A stretch of 64,000 nucleotides of DNA from Pseudopedobacter sp035496935 (GTDB taxonomy: Bacteria > Bacteroidota > Bacteroidia > Sphingobacteriales > Sphingobacteriaceae), in NCBI GenBank assembly GCA_035496935.1, contig DATJED010000004.1:62001-126000 (forward strand), read 5' to 3'. This document shows, piece by piece, positions 36,912 through 46,486 of the stretch. The position numbers and the translations under genes were made by a program. The first letter of the stretch is position 1; every line of letters starts with the position of its first letter. Under the pieces are notes generated by a model that worked only from the letters and a program-made list of their open reading frames with translations, was not told where the DNA came from and ran no database searches.

Positions 36912-37069
36912 AAATGGTATGATAAATCTCTCTTAGTGGTTAACTAAAACAACATCATCTTAATTAACATGAGCAAATAACAAATTTTAATTTGTTAGAG
37001 ATTTTATCCTATCATCTAAACATTAAGCTTTATTGGCATCTACCGTTATTCATTACCAAATCTTAAATT

Positions 37070-39532
37070 TCATCCTACCCTAAACATCTTTGCGCTTTGC
37101 GCAATTCTAAATTGCTTTCTAACTACCGTGTTTTCGCTAGCTGCTATTGCATGTACGGTTTTAACGAACGCATCTGGCGTTATAGAAATGGTATTTATGC
37201 CTTTTTCCACCAAAAATTGCGCAAAATCCGGAAAGTCTGATGGCCCCTGCCCGCAGATACCAACTTTTACATTTTTATCCTTCACCGCATTAATTAGCAT
37301 CGAAATCATCTTTTTTACCGCCGTATTTCTTTCATCATAAAGATGAGCGACATGAGCAGAATCTCTATCTAAACCTAAAACCAATTGTGTAAGATCGTTA
37401 GAGCCTATAGAAAAACCGTCTACTTCATTCGCAAACTCCCGGGCCAACATAAAGTTTGACGGCAATTCTGCCATTAAATAAACTTGGAGACCGTTTTCGC
37501 CTCTTTTTAATCCGTTTTCCTCCATCACCGCATACACTTTTTTTAATTCTTCAACTGTACGGCAAAATGGGATCATTACCTTAATATTATCCAGGCCTAA
37601 TTTCTCCCTAACATTTTTGATGGCCTTGCACTCTAAACCAAAAGCTTTTTTATAAGCATCGGAGTAATACCTAGATGCTCCTCGCCAACCTATCATTGGG
37701 TTTTCCTCATCAGGTTCAAACAATCTACCGCCTAGTAAATTGGCATATTCGTTACTTTTAAAATCAGAGAAACGCACTATTGCCTGTTTTGGATAGCAAG
37801 ACGCGGCGATTTTAGCCAAACCATAAGAAAGTTTCTCCACAAAATAACTTTCGCCATTTTTGTGCGCTTGTATTATTTTTGTGATTTGATTTTTTAAACC
37901 ATGATCCCTTAACGATGCATGGTTTAACAGTGCCAATGGATGCACCTTGATATAATTATTGATGATAAATTCCATTCTGGCCAAACCAATGCCACTATGC
38001 GGAAGATTTGCAAAATAAAAGGCTTTATCTGGCGAAGCCACGTTTAAAAGTAAAGGCGTATTAACCCGGGGCAGTTCATTCAACAAAACCTCGCTTCTTT
38101 CTGTTTTTAAAATACCTTTATAAACCAGCCCAACTTCGCCTTCGGCGCAAGAAGCGGTCACTAAATCACCATCGTTTAAAAGCTGAGTTGCGTTTTCACA
38201 GGCTACAATTGCGGGAATGCCCAACTCTCTGGCAACTATTGCGGCGTGGCAGGTACGTCCGCCTCTTTCAGTAACAATTGCCGAAGCTATTTTCATAATA
38301 GGCTCCCAATCGGGGTCGGTCATTTCTGTAACCAAAACGCTGCCCGGTTCAAAATTAATTTCATTCAGGTTTTTCATCAAAGAAGGCACAATCTTCACCT
38401 TCCCGGCACCTATTTTATCGCCAATGGCAACCCCTTTTAAATGAACTTCCTTGTTCTCTTTTTCAGCTATTTTATAGCTTACAATTTTTTTATTTTCCTT
38501 TCGGGAATGGATAGTTTCTGGCCGAGCTTGCACAATGTACAGTTCATTACTTTCACCATCCAAAGCCCACTCAACATCCATGGGGCACCAATGTTTTTTT
38601 ATAGATGTGTAATAATCCTCAATGGCCATTACCCAATAAGAAAGCTGGATAATTTGCGCATCGTTTAAGCAAAACGTTTCTTCCTCGAACGTAGAAGTCG
38701 CAATAATTTTAACCCGCTCATTCTTGTCCCCATAAACCATTTTTTGAGTTTTGGCGCCCAACTTTTTTTCTAAAATAGCAGGATATTGCTTCTTTAACAA
38801 AGGCTTGTACGCAATAAACTCATCCGGAGACACCGCACCCTGCACCACCATTTCGCCTAAACCAAAAGTTCCGTTTATCACCACCACGTCTTTAAACCCG
38901 CTTTCGGTATCTAAAGAAAAAGCAACGCCCGAAGCACCAACATCAGACCTTACCATCTTTTGTACACAAACAGAAAGTCCTATTTTAAAATGGCTGTAGC
39001 CAAAACTTTTGCGATAGCTGATGGCTCTATCTGTAAAAAGAGAGGCAAAACCGCTTTTAATTGCTACAAAAAGATCGTCTACGCCATTCACATTCAAAAA
39101 TGTTTCCTGTTGCCCGGCAAAAGATGCATCGGGCAAATCTTCTGCAGTTGCGGACGAACGCACCGCCACGGCAACATTTTTTTGATGATATAAACCAGAC
39201 AATGTCTCGTAAGCATCGTTAATTTGCTCTATAAAAAAATCTGGAAATACCGCTTCCTTAATTTTTTCTCTTATTAAACTTCCGCAGCTAGCCAATGATT
39301 TTAAATCATCAACATTGGTGTCATTGATAATTTCAGCGATAACGGGTTCAAGATCGTTGAAAGCGATAAATTCATGATAGCCATCAACCGTAATTAGGAA
39401 ACCATTCGGGATTTTTATTCCTAAATGAGAGAGATTCTTCATCATTTCACCTAAGGAAGCATTTTTTCCGCCTGCAATATTAATGTCGTTAATACCTACC
39501 TCGTTAAGCCTAAGCGTTATTCTGTTTTTCAT
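37070..39532 (-). CDS. ppsA: Phosphoenolpyruvate synthase
   Basis: Makes phosphoenolpyruvate from pyruvate with ATP for gluconeogenesis. The ATG at 39532 gives 820 residues in the usual three parts: an ATP-grasp domain ('GGKNASLGEMM', 'AVRSSATAEDLPDASFAGQQ'), the swivelling phosphohistidine domain with catalytic His in 'ERGGRTCHAAIVAREL', and the PEP-binding barrel with Cys in 'KVGICGQGPSDFPDF'. A TTG two codons upstream is an alternative start. In a sugar-use cluster it may channel pyruvate from uronate breakdown back to sugar, but this is inference. Confidence 0.95.
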   Translation of the reverse strand: MKNRITLRLNEVGINDINIAGGKNASLGEMMKNLSHLGIKIPNGFLITVDGYHEFIAFNDLEPVIAEIINDTNVDDLKSLASCGSLIREKIKEAVFPDFFIEQINDAYETLSGLYHQKNVAVAVRSSATAEDLPDASFAGQQETFLNVNGVDDLFVAIKSGFASLFTDRAISYRKSFGYSHFKIGLSVCVQKMVRSDVGASGVAFSLDTESGFKDVVVINGTFGLGEMVVQGAVSPDEFIAYKPLLKKQYPAILEKKLGAKTQKMVYGDKNERVKIIATSTFEEETFCLNDAQIIQLSYWVMAIEDYYTSIKKHWCPMDVEWALDGESNELYIVQARPETIHSRKENKKIVSYKIAEKENKEVHLKGVAIGDKIGAGKVKIVPSLMKNLNEINFEPGSVLVTEMTDPDWEPIMKIASAIVTERGGRTCHAAIVARELGIPAIVACENATQLLNDGDLVTASCAEGEVGLVYKGILKTERSEVLLNELPRVNTPLLLNVASPDKAFYFANLPHSGIGLARMEFIINNYIKVHPLALLNHASLRDHGLKNQITKIIQAHKNGESYFVEKLSYGLAKIAASCYPKQAIVRFSDFKSNEYANLLGGRLFEPDEENPMIGWRGASRYYSDAYKKAFGLECKAIKNVREKLGLDNIKVMIPFCRTVEELKKVYAVMEENGLKRGENGLQVYLMAELPSNFMLAREFANEVDGFSIGSNDLTQLVLGLDRDSAHVAHLYDERNTAVKKMISMLINAVKDKNVKVGICGQGPSDFPDFAQFLVEKGINTISITPDAFVKTVHAIAASENTVVRKQFRIAQSAKMFRVG

Positions 39533-39657
39533 TACCAATTATTTTATTGGGCTAAACTCGGCATAAGCAATTGTGTAAAAAAGAATAAAAATAACCATAT
39601 TTAATACTATATTAACTTATATAATGATAATTTAGATTCAAACAAGTTACTTTAGTA

Positions 39658-40524
39658 ATGAAAGCACAATTGCTTAAAATCCCTTTACAGGTTGATCAAT
39701 CTTTTCGGATTAAGACGGATATAGCAAAGAAGTTTTATAATCAATGGCATTATCATCCAGAAATTGAACTTGTATTAATTGTAGAGGGGTCTGGAACTGC
39801 GCTTATCGGTGATGGCATTATAAATATAAAAAGCGGTGATGTTTTGCTGATTGGCGCTAATCTACCGCATATGTTTAGAAGCGATGTGGAACAAGGCGAC
39901 GAACAGTTGATCACCGAATCTTTAACCATCCATTTTCTGCCAGAAATTTTTGAAACTTTTTTAGCACTACCAGAAAATGAAGCAATTGTCAAGCTCCTAA
40001 AAAAAGCGTTCGTGGGCATCTCGGTTTTGGGCGAAACCAAAAAAAAGATAACCGAACTGATGCAGGCTATTAGCTACGTTTATAAAACCATGCGACTAAT
40101 TTCTTTGTTGGAAATCTTAAGTGTGATTGCCAATTCAGAAGAAACCAAGCTTATATCTAATAAGGCAATTAAGTTATATGCCAACAAGCAAGATGAGGCC
40201 AGGCTGAACCGAATTTACCAGTATACTTTAAACAATTTTGCTCGTAAAATAACACTTGCTGAAATTGCCAATGTAATTCACATGGTACCGCATTCTTTTT
40301 GTCGGTATTTTAAATCGAGAACTAAAAAAAGGTATTCTTTATTTTTGCTAGAGGTTAGAGTAAGTCATGCTTGTAAATTACTGACAGAATCTGACTACAG
40401 TATTGCCGTAATTGCCTATGAAAGCGGATTTATGAACGCCTCAAATTTTAACAGGCACTTTAAATTAATTACCAATAAAACGCCTTTTGAGTATAAAAAG
40501 CAGTTTCAGTCGGTTAACTCTTAG
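39658..40524 (+). CDS. AraC-family regulator with cupin sensor
   Basis: 288 residues, paralogous over the whole length to the regulator at 34554: both begin MKAQLLK and share 'WHYHPEIELVLIVEGSGTA' versus 'WHYHQEVELIHFIEGKGTQ'. The DNA-binding end has 'ITLAEIANVIHMVPHSFCRY' and 'IAVIAYESGFMNASNFNRHF'. It is divergent from ppsA with a 125-bp spacer. It is probably a local carbohydrate regulator. Confidence 0.9.
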   Translation: MKAQLLKIPLQVDQSFRIKTDIAKKFYNQWHYHPEIELVLIVEGSGTALIGDGIINIKSGDVLLIGANLPHMFRSDVEQGDEQLITESLTIHFLPEIFETFLALPENEAIVKLLKKAFVGISVLGETKKKITELMQAISYVYKTMRLISLLEILSVIANSEETKLISNKAIKLYANKQDEARLNRIYQYTLNNFARKITLAEIANVIHMVPHSFCRYFKSRTKKRYSLFLLEVRVSHACKLLTESDYSIAVIAYESGFMNASNFNRHFKLITNKTPFEYKKQFQSVNS

Positions 40525-40714
40525 CGATTATAACGGGGTGTTTTTATCAAAAACACAGGGACGTCTGCGACAGGCCCTGCTTGGAGAAGGAACCGCAACT
40601 CTTTTTATGAAAGCGTATTTCAAAGATAGAGAAAGACTATCTTGTTATATTTTTTCTAATGATACATAATTGTGTCTTTTCTCTTGAATCTTACGTCTTT
40701 ATACTTAACTCTCT

Positions 40715-41608
40715 TTACGGACAAACCGCATCTCCTTCGGCGATACAAAAATCGGCGAACCGTACCTGCTCGTCCCGTAAGTACGATTTATTGTTTAAGC
40801 TTCTATAAATCCCCCATTTTGGACGACAAAAAGTAGTTTCGTTACGCCACATATCAATATTGTTATTGGCATAAGTTAGTAAACTCGCCCCGTCAGAAAC
40901 TCGGTTGATGCTTACTTCATAACTACCCTGAGTGGCGTATTTTATTTTTTCGGTCACCTCTACCCATACGCCTTCAAAAACTGCCAAATCCACCGTTTTT
41001 ACTTTGCCTAAAGACGTACCGGTGCTTCCGGCGGTATGGATAATTTCCAATTTATCTGGGTTTCCGTATCTGGGGGTAATAGTTATAATCGGAGAACCGT
41101 CATCTCCGTCTCCCGCTTTAATCTGGTGGATATGCGTAAAACTTGGCGATGGCTGAAAACCAACAGGCAACATAAATTTCCAGTGGTAAGTTACCGTTTC
41201 GTTCAACGTTGCCTTTAAACTATCCGGAGAAGGTGCATAGGTTTTAATTTCATTCCTTTGCCTATCGGTAGCGCCATTGCAACGATCATCATCCGGACTT
41301 GTATGAATGGTAAACACAAATACATTCTCTTTTAAAACATCATCGTAAATTTCAGAAATATGCCTTCCAAAATCCGCATGTCCGCAATCCGGAACTTCCA
41401 TTGCAGTTCCTCCCAGTTTACTGTTCAACAATTCGTAGGTATTTCCTGGTCCGTCTGCCTGCAATAAAAATCCGGGTTTAGTTTTAACTGGTGGTTCTTC
41501 CTTTACGGGAGGGTCTGGGTCTTTCTTTTGGTTAGACTTCGATTTAGAACAGTTTATCAGCAATAAAACAGCGAGAAACCAAGTCCTTTTAAATGTTATT
41601 TTTTTCAT
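40715..41608 (-). CDS. Putative jelly-roll polysaccharide lyase lipoprotein
   Basis: 297 residues with a lipobox at 'LLINCSKSKS', a Pro/Lys/Glu-rich linker and a beta-sandwich body. The body has the triplets 'RQRNEIKTYAP' (about 118-128), 'SFTHIHQIKAGDG' (about 158-170) and a C-terminal 'FCRPKWGIYRSL…RFADFCI'. Arg-x-Glu, Gln-Ile/His and Tyr-type motifs in this order are seen in several jelly-roll polysaccharide lyase families (for example PL7, PL20, PL28). The family could not be fixed. Surface anchoring and the neighbouring GH105 gene support a role in cutting uronic-acid polymers. Confidence 0.6.
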   Translation of the reverse strand: MKKITFKRTWFLAVLLLINCSKSKSNQKKDPDPPVKEEPPVKTKPGFLLQADGPGNTYELLNSKLGGTAMEVPDCGHADFGRHISEIYDDVLKENVFVFTIHTSPDDDRCNGATDRQRNEIKTYAPSPDSLKATLNETVTYHWKFMLPVGFQPSPSFTHIHQIKAGDGDDGSPIITITPRYGNPDKLEIIHTAGSTGTSLGKVKTVDLAVFEGVWVEVTEKIKYATQGSYEVSINRVSDGASLLTYANNNIDMWRNETTFCRPKWGIYRSLNNKSYLRDEQVRFADFCIAEGDAVCP

Positions 41609-41834
41609 CTCTACTTTTGTCTTTCACGACGGAGTTTAAACTTTGCAATAAGCCATTTTAACTTAATAGTTTATTAGTCTATTTTACCATTTCATTAAAA
41701 TATACTAACATTAAAATCCTTGCTTAATTTTAGGTTTGTTAATATCGCTGAATAGCCTGCCAATAAACCACAGTAATACTTCAATTTAATTCGCTTTATT
41801 GCATTTTAGAAATCTTAATAATTTACCATTAAAC

Positions 41835-43364
41835 ATGAACCGTTTAAACAAAATATTCTTTTTGCTCTGTGGAGGACTTATCGCGTTAAGCGCTTTTAAA
41901 CAGCCCATTAAAGCCTGGCATTCAAAGTTTGTACAAGAAGGGAAAAACCAAGAATTGGTATATGTTGCGGACGAAAACGGAAATATCATCCCGGATTTTA
42001 GCAGGGTTGGCTATCACCACGGAGATAGGGAAATTCCGGATGTGGCAATTGTAAAAACTTTGACAGCACCAGATGGCGACGCCACCCAACTCATCCAACA
42101 AACGATTGATGAAGTTTCAGCCTACCCGATGCAAAAAAATGGTTTCAGAGGGGCAATCCTTTTAAAAAAAGGCACTTATAAAATCTCGGGCACTATAAAT
42201 GTTAATGCGAACGGGATTGTTTTACGCGGAGAAGGAGACGATGAAAAAGGCACCAAACTTATTGCGACAGGAAACAAACAGCGTTCGCTAATTTTGGTTT
42301 CCGGAAAGGCCGCACCAACCGAAATAAAAGGAAGCCGTACTGCCATCACCGATAAATATGTACCCACGGGTGCTTTTTCTTTCCGTGTTAAAAATGCTGA
42401 CAACCTCAAAGTCGGTGATAAAGTAATTTTATACCGCCCCGGCACCCGGCAATGGATTACCGATTTACAAATGGACCGTATCCTTGAAAGAAGCGGTACC
42501 AAACAATGGCAACCAGAAGAATATAATTTAAGCTACGAAAGGCAAATTACCCAAATTAAAGGAGATTTAATTGCCATTGATAATCCTGTTGTAATGCCTT
42601 TGGAAGCGAAATACGGCGGTGCAGAATTGTTTAAATATACCTTTGAAGGAAGGCTTACCGAAGTTGGTATTGAGGGGATAAGGTTTGAATCTGAGTTTAG
42701 CTCTGACATTGCGGAAGACCACGGCTGGACGGCCATAGAAATGAACAACATCGAAAACGGATGGGTAAAAAATGTTACAGCTAAATACTTTGGCTATTCC
42801 TGCGTTTGGCTTCAGAATAGGGCTAAAAACATCACTGTAATTGATTCTAAATGTTTAGATGCAAAGTCCATCATCACCGGCGGAAGAAGGTATTCTTTTA
42901 ATAACAACGGGCAACAGAACCTTTTCATGAACCTGGAAAGTGAAGATGGCCGACATGATTATGTTACCGGAGCAAGAACCTGCGGACCAAACGTTTTTTA
43001 CAACTGCAAAGCCAGAAAAACCCATGCAGATATTGGTCCGCACCACCGTTGGGCCACGGGTACACTCTATGATAATATCGACACTGATGGAGAAATCAAC
43101 ATCCAAGACCGCGGGAATTGGGGAAGCGGACATGGTTGGGCAGGCGTTACCCAAGTGGTGTGGAACTGTAAAGTAAGCGCAGCAACCGTTCAAACCCCCT
43201 GGGTTTCGGGTAAAAATTACGCAATTGGCGTACAAGGAAAAAAATCTGAAGGCAGATTAAAAGGAAGACCAGAAAGCGAATGGGAAGGCCAGAATCAAAA
43301 AGACCTGCAACCCACTTCATTGTATTTAGCTCAAAAAAACAACAGGAAAAAAATCAATAAATGA
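41835..43364 (+). CDS. Right-handed beta-helix protein, likely pectate-lyase-like
   Basis: From ATG 41835 the protein has 509 residues and begins with a hydrophobic signal ('IFFLLCGGLIALSAF'). It contains repeated parallel beta-helix turns: 'VLRGEGDDEKGTKLIATG', 'WTAIEMNNIENGWVKNVTAK', 'VWLQNRAKNITVIDSKCLD', 'GPNVFYNCKARKTHADIGPH'. Such folds occur in polysaccharide lyases and in GH28-like enzymes; no catalytic signature could be named. It overlaps the GH105 gene by 4 bp (ATGA), so it is probably the lyase or hydrolase that supplies unsaturated ends to GH105. Confidence 0.7.
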   Translation: MNRLNKIFFLLCGGLIALSAFKQPIKAWHSKFVQEGKNQELVYVADENGNIIPDFSRVGYHHGDREIPDVAIVKTLTAPDGDATQLIQQTIDEVSAYPMQKNGFRGAILLKKGTYKISGTINVNANGIVLRGEGDDEKGTKLIATGNKQRSLILVSGKAAPTEIKGSRTAITDKYVPTGAFSFRVKNADNLKVGDKVILYRPGTRQWITDLQMDRILERSGTKQWQPEEYNLSYERQITQIKGDLIAIDNPVVMPLEAKYGGAELFKYTFEGRLTEVGIEGIRFESEFSSDIAEDHGWTAIEMNNIENGWVKNVTAKYFGYSCVWLQNRAKNITVIDSKCLDAKSIITGGRRYSFNNNGQQNLFMNLESEDGRHDYVTGARTCGPNVFYNCKARKTHADIGPHHRWATGTLYDNIDTDGEINIQDRGNWGSGHGWAGVTQVVWNCKVSAATVQTPWVSGKNYAIGVQGKKSEGRLKGRPESEWEGQNQKDLQPTSLYLAQKNNRKKINK

Positions 43365-44497
43365 AATTACTCACTTTACCGCTAGCTACGGCAACTTTCC
43401 TATTAGGCAGCATTTTATTGAGCAGCTGCGCAACCTCAAACTATAGTTTAAAACATTGGCCAGCAGGGCAATCTCCCGAAGAAATTGGCAACAAAGTAGC
43501 ATGGCGGTTTAATAACTCTCCGCACACAAACTTCAATAAAATCACGCCACCACGGGTAATCACTTACCCCGAAAGCTGTGCTTGGTACGGAGCGCTTACT
43601 TTTGCAAAAGAATCAAATAATACGGCGTTGAAAAATGCCTTAATCAAAAGGTTTCAACCGCTTTTTGCGGAGGAAGCGAAAATGGTTCCCATCCCAGACC
43701 ATGTTGATTACGCCGTATTTGGTGCTGTTCCGCTAGAAATATATATGAACAATAAAGAAACTCATTACCTAGAAATGGGGCAAGAAATTGCGGATAAGCA
43801 ATGGGCCCCTCCTTTTGGCCCGAGGGTGAATGAAAACTCCCAAAAATATTATGATATGGGTTTAACCTGGGAAACCCGGCTGTGGATTGATGATATGTAT
43901 ATGATTACGGCCGTACAAGCTCAGGCTTACAGAGCTACCGGCGACGAAAAATATATCGCCCGGGCAGCCAAAGAAATGGTGTTTTATTTAGACCAACTTC
44001 AGCAACCCAATGGTTTGTTTTACCATTCGCCAGATGTTCCTTTCTTTTGGGGACGAGGAGATGGTTGGATGGCAACAGGAATGGCAGAATTGCTCCGATC
44101 GTTGCCCAAAACCAATCCCGATTATGATAGGATAATGAAAGGTTACCGTTTAATGATGGCTTCTTTATTAAAATACCAAACCAAAGAAGGTATGTGGCGA
44201 CAGTTGATTGATGATCCCGAAGCCTGGCCAGAAACCTCGTCAACCGGGATGTTTACTTTTGCCATGATTACCGGTGTAAAAAACGGCTGGCTAGATAAAC
44301 AAACCTATGGTACAGCAGCAAGAAAAGGTTGGTTAAGCTTGGTTTCTTATTTAAATGCAGATGGTGATGTACGCGAAGTTTGCGAGGGTACCAACAAGAA
44401 AAATAGCAGGCAATACTATTTGGATAGAAAAAGAAATATCGGCGATTTACACGGACAGGCGCCTATTTTATGGTGTGCAACTGCCCTACTTCGTTAA
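43361..44497 (+). CDS. GH105 unsaturated uronyl hydrolase (YteR-like) lipoprotein
   Basis: Removes the unsaturated uronic acid left by lyase cleavage, using an (alpha/alpha)6 barrel and a vinyl-ether hydration mechanism. The 378-residue protein has lipobox 'LLSSCATS', the catalytic-type Asp in 'TWETRLWIDDMYMI' (about 168-181), and 'LFYHSPDVPFFWGRGDGWMA' (about 225-244). It ends normally. It is coupled to the beta-helix gene by a 4-bp overlap. GH105 implies lyase products such as those from rhamnogalacturonan, ulvan or similar. Confidence 0.9.
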   Translation: MKLLTLPLATATFLLGSILLSSCATSNYSLKHWPAGQSPEEIGNKVAWRFNNSPHTNFNKITPPRVITYPESCAWYGALTFAKESNNTALKNALIKRFQPLFAEEAKMVPIPDHVDYAVFGAVPLEIYMNNKETHYLEMGQEIADKQWAPPFGPRVNENSQKYYDMGLTWETRLWIDDMYMITAVQAQAYRATGDEKYIARAAKEMVFYLDQLQQPNGLFYHSPDVPFFWGRGDGWMATGMAELLRSLPKTNPDYDRIMKGYRLMMASLLKYQTKEGMWRQLIDDPEAWPETSSTGMFTFAMITGVKNGWLDKQTYGTAARKGWLSLVSYLNADGDVREVCEGTNKKNSRQYYLDRKRNIGDLHGQAPILWCATALLR

Positions 44498-44569
44498 GTT
44501 TTCATATCTTTACTAATGCATGTTGCGTAAAAACTTCAATAATTGTAAATCGTTTCACGAAATTGGACC

Positions 44570-45841
44570 ATGAAAAATAAAACCTTGCTATTTGCACTTT
44601 CGAGTGCGCTTTGTTTATTCTTATTCCAGTCTGTATCCGCTCAGGAGAATAATAATAAAAACACAGTTAATGCCGGACTAACTTTGCCCAACGGCTTCGA
44701 AGCCAGCAAAATAATTGAGAGTGCCGGAAAACCTCGACACATTGCAGTGACTAGCAAAGGCGAAGTGTACGTTAAATTGCAAAGACTGTTAAATGGCAAA
44801 GGCATTCTATTATTGAGCGATGATGATAAGGATGGCGTTTTCACAATCAAAACAAGTTTTGGCGATTATACAGGAACAGGTATCAAGATTAAAGACGGCT
44901 ATCTATACGCTTCTTCTGACCGAGAAGTCTTCCGATATAAACTAGATGCACAGGAACATGTGATAGACGCAGAACATCCCGAAAAAATCGTTACTGGTTT
45001 AGTAGCTGGCAGACAGCACCAAACCAAGTCTATTGTTTTAGATAACGACAACCATATTTATGTAAATATTGGTGCGCCTTCCAACTCCTGCCAGGAGCAA
45101 GACCGTGGCGTAGCATCTCCGGGAATACCGGGATGCCCTTTATTAGATTCTGTGGGTGGCATCTGGAGATTTAAAGCCGACCAACTCAATCAATCATACA
45201 AAGAAGGCTTACGTTACGCAACGGGGTTAAGAAATGTAGTAGGATTGGATTGGAACCAACAAGATAACAGCCTTTACGTGATGCAACATGGACGCGATAA
45301 CCTCAACAGCTCATGGCCTAATCTTTACACAGAAAAACAGTCCGCTGAATTGCCTTCAGAGGCGCTCTACAAACTAAAAGAAGGCGATAACGCCGGCTGG
45401 CCTTATATTTATTATGATCATATCCAGAAGAAAAAAATATTGGCACCCGAATATGGTGGAGACGGAAAAAAAGAAAGTGACAAAGATTTCCTTGATCCGA
45501 TAATGGGATTTCCGGGGCACATGGCGCCAAATGGGTTGCTTTTCTATACCGGAAAAATGTTTCCTGAACGTTATAGAAACGGCGCTTTTATTGCTTTCCA
45601 CGGCTCATGGAATCGTTCTCCAGAACCTCAAGAAGGCTATTATGTAGTATTTGTTCCTTTTAAAGACGGTAAACCAACAGGTAAATGGGAAGTGTTTGCA
45701 GACGGCTTTTCTGGCGTTGATAAGGTAATGTCAACCAGGGAAGCACAACACCGTCCGTGTGGGCTTGCACAAGGTCCGGATGGTGCATTATATGTTACAG
45801 ACGATACAAAAGGAACCATTTATAAAATTAGTTATCGATAA
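44570..45841 (+). CDS. Sorbosone/glucose dehydrogenase-like beta-propeller protein
   Basis: 423 residues, exported (signal ending near 'SVSAQE'). It has the six-bladed propeller features of PQQ-type L-sorbosone/glucose dehydrogenases: 'GLRNVVGLDWNQQDNSLYVM', 'HGRDNL', 'GDNAGWPYIYYD', 'HMAPNGLLFYTGKMFPERYR', 'AFIAFHGSWNRSPEPQEGY' and 'RPCGLAQGPDGALYVTDD'. A periplasmic sugar-oxidising role is plausible because a cytochrome c gene follows 35 bp downstream. Substrate and the real need for PQQ are unknown. Confidence 0.85.
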   Translation: MKNKTLLFALSSALCLFLFQSVSAQENNNKNTVNAGLTLPNGFEASKIIESAGKPRHIAVTSKGEVYVKLQRLLNGKGILLLSDDDKDGVFTIKTSFGDYTGTGIKIKDGYLYASSDREVFRYKLDAQEHVIDAEHPEKIVTGLVAGRQHQTKSIVLDNDNHIYVNIGAPSNSCQEQDRGVASPGIPGCPLLDSVGGIWRFKADQLNQSYKEGLRYATGLRNVVGLDWNQQDNSLYVMQHGRDNLNSSWPNLYTEKQSAELPSEALYKLKEGDNAGWPYIYYDHIQKKKILAPEYGGDGKKESDKDFLDPIMGFPGHMAPNGLLFYTGKMFPERYRNGAFIAFHGSWNRSPEPQEGYYVVFVPFKDGKPTGKWEVFADGFSGVDKVMSTREAQHRPCGLAQGPDGALYVTDDTKGTIYKISYR

Positions 45842-45876
45842 TTAGACGAAAAGCTGAAAGCTAAAACATTATAATT

Positions 45877-46308
45877 ATGAAAAAGTTTTTAGGGCTTGCA
45901 CTACTCTTAAGCATTACAGCTACTTTAAGCGCTTTAGGTCAGCAGAAACCCACCGCTAAGTCATCGGGTTTAGCCCAAAGTATGATAAAGGGGAAAGCGG
46001 TTTATCAACAATATTGCTTAACATGCCATCAGGCAGACGGCGGTGGTGTGCCTAATTTAAATCCTCCTTTAATTAAAACAGCGTATGTTTTGGGAGACCA
46101 AACCCGTTTAATTAATATCATTTTAAAAGGAATGAGCACAGGCGTAGTGATTGACGATGAAGAATATACCAACCCCATGCCTCCGCTCAATATATTGAGC
46201 GATGAACAGGTTGCAAATGTTTTAACCTACGTTCGTAATAACTTCCAGAACAAAGCCAGCGCAATTACGGCTAGCCAGGTTAAAGCAGTAAGGGCGAAGA
46301 ATAAATGA
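45877..46308 (+). CDS. Exported c-type cytochrome
   Basis: 143 residues with a signal peptide and a single haem-binding site 'CLTCHQ' (about 47-52). The distal Met ligand is probably in 'NPMPPLNILSDEQVANVLTY' (about 107-126), a standard class I cytochrome c end. It directly follows the sorbosone-dehydrogenase-like gene and is probably its periplasmic electron acceptor. A REP-like hairpin lies just after the stop codon. Confidence 0.93.
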   Translation: MKKFLGLALLLSITATLSALGQQKPTAKSSGLAQSMIKGKAVYQQYCLTCHQADGGGVPNLNPPLIKTAYVLGDQTRLINIILKGMSTGVVIDDEEYTNPMPPLNILSDEQVANVLTYVRNNFQNKASAITASQVKAVRAKNK

Positions 46309-46325
46309 AGAAACTTATTTTGGAT

Positions 46326-46358
46326 AGACTTACGAAGTCTCAAAAACTTCGTAAGTCT
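46326..46358. repeat. REP-like hairpin after the cytochrome c gene
   Basis: A perfect 12-bp inverted repeat, AGACTTACGAAG (46326-46337) with CTTCGTAAGTCT (46347-46358), 9-nt loop. No T run follows, so it is not a typical terminator. The sequence looks like a dispersed palindromic element I recall from related genomes (unverified). Confidence 0.65.
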
Positions 46359-46380
46359 CAATTATTACCTTTGTCAATAT

Positions 46381-46457
46381 CCGGACGGAACTACTAGCTT
46401 GTTAGACTGCGGAGACGAGGTCTATTCGAGACACATTCCGACTCCTTGCCAGTCCGG
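46381..46457. repeat. GC-rich intergenic element bounded by CCGGAC/GTCCGG
   Basis: The ends are inverted (CCGGAC at 46381-46386, GTCCGG at 46452-46457). The interior is clearly less AT-rich than its surroundings and contains the words gagacgaggtctattcgaga and cattccgactcc. It lies between two convergent genes and next to a REP-like hairpin. It is probably a dispersed element or structured RNA; function unknown. Confidence 0.4.
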
Positions 46458-46486
46458 CAAAATTGGCGCTCAATGCAGACTTAAAC

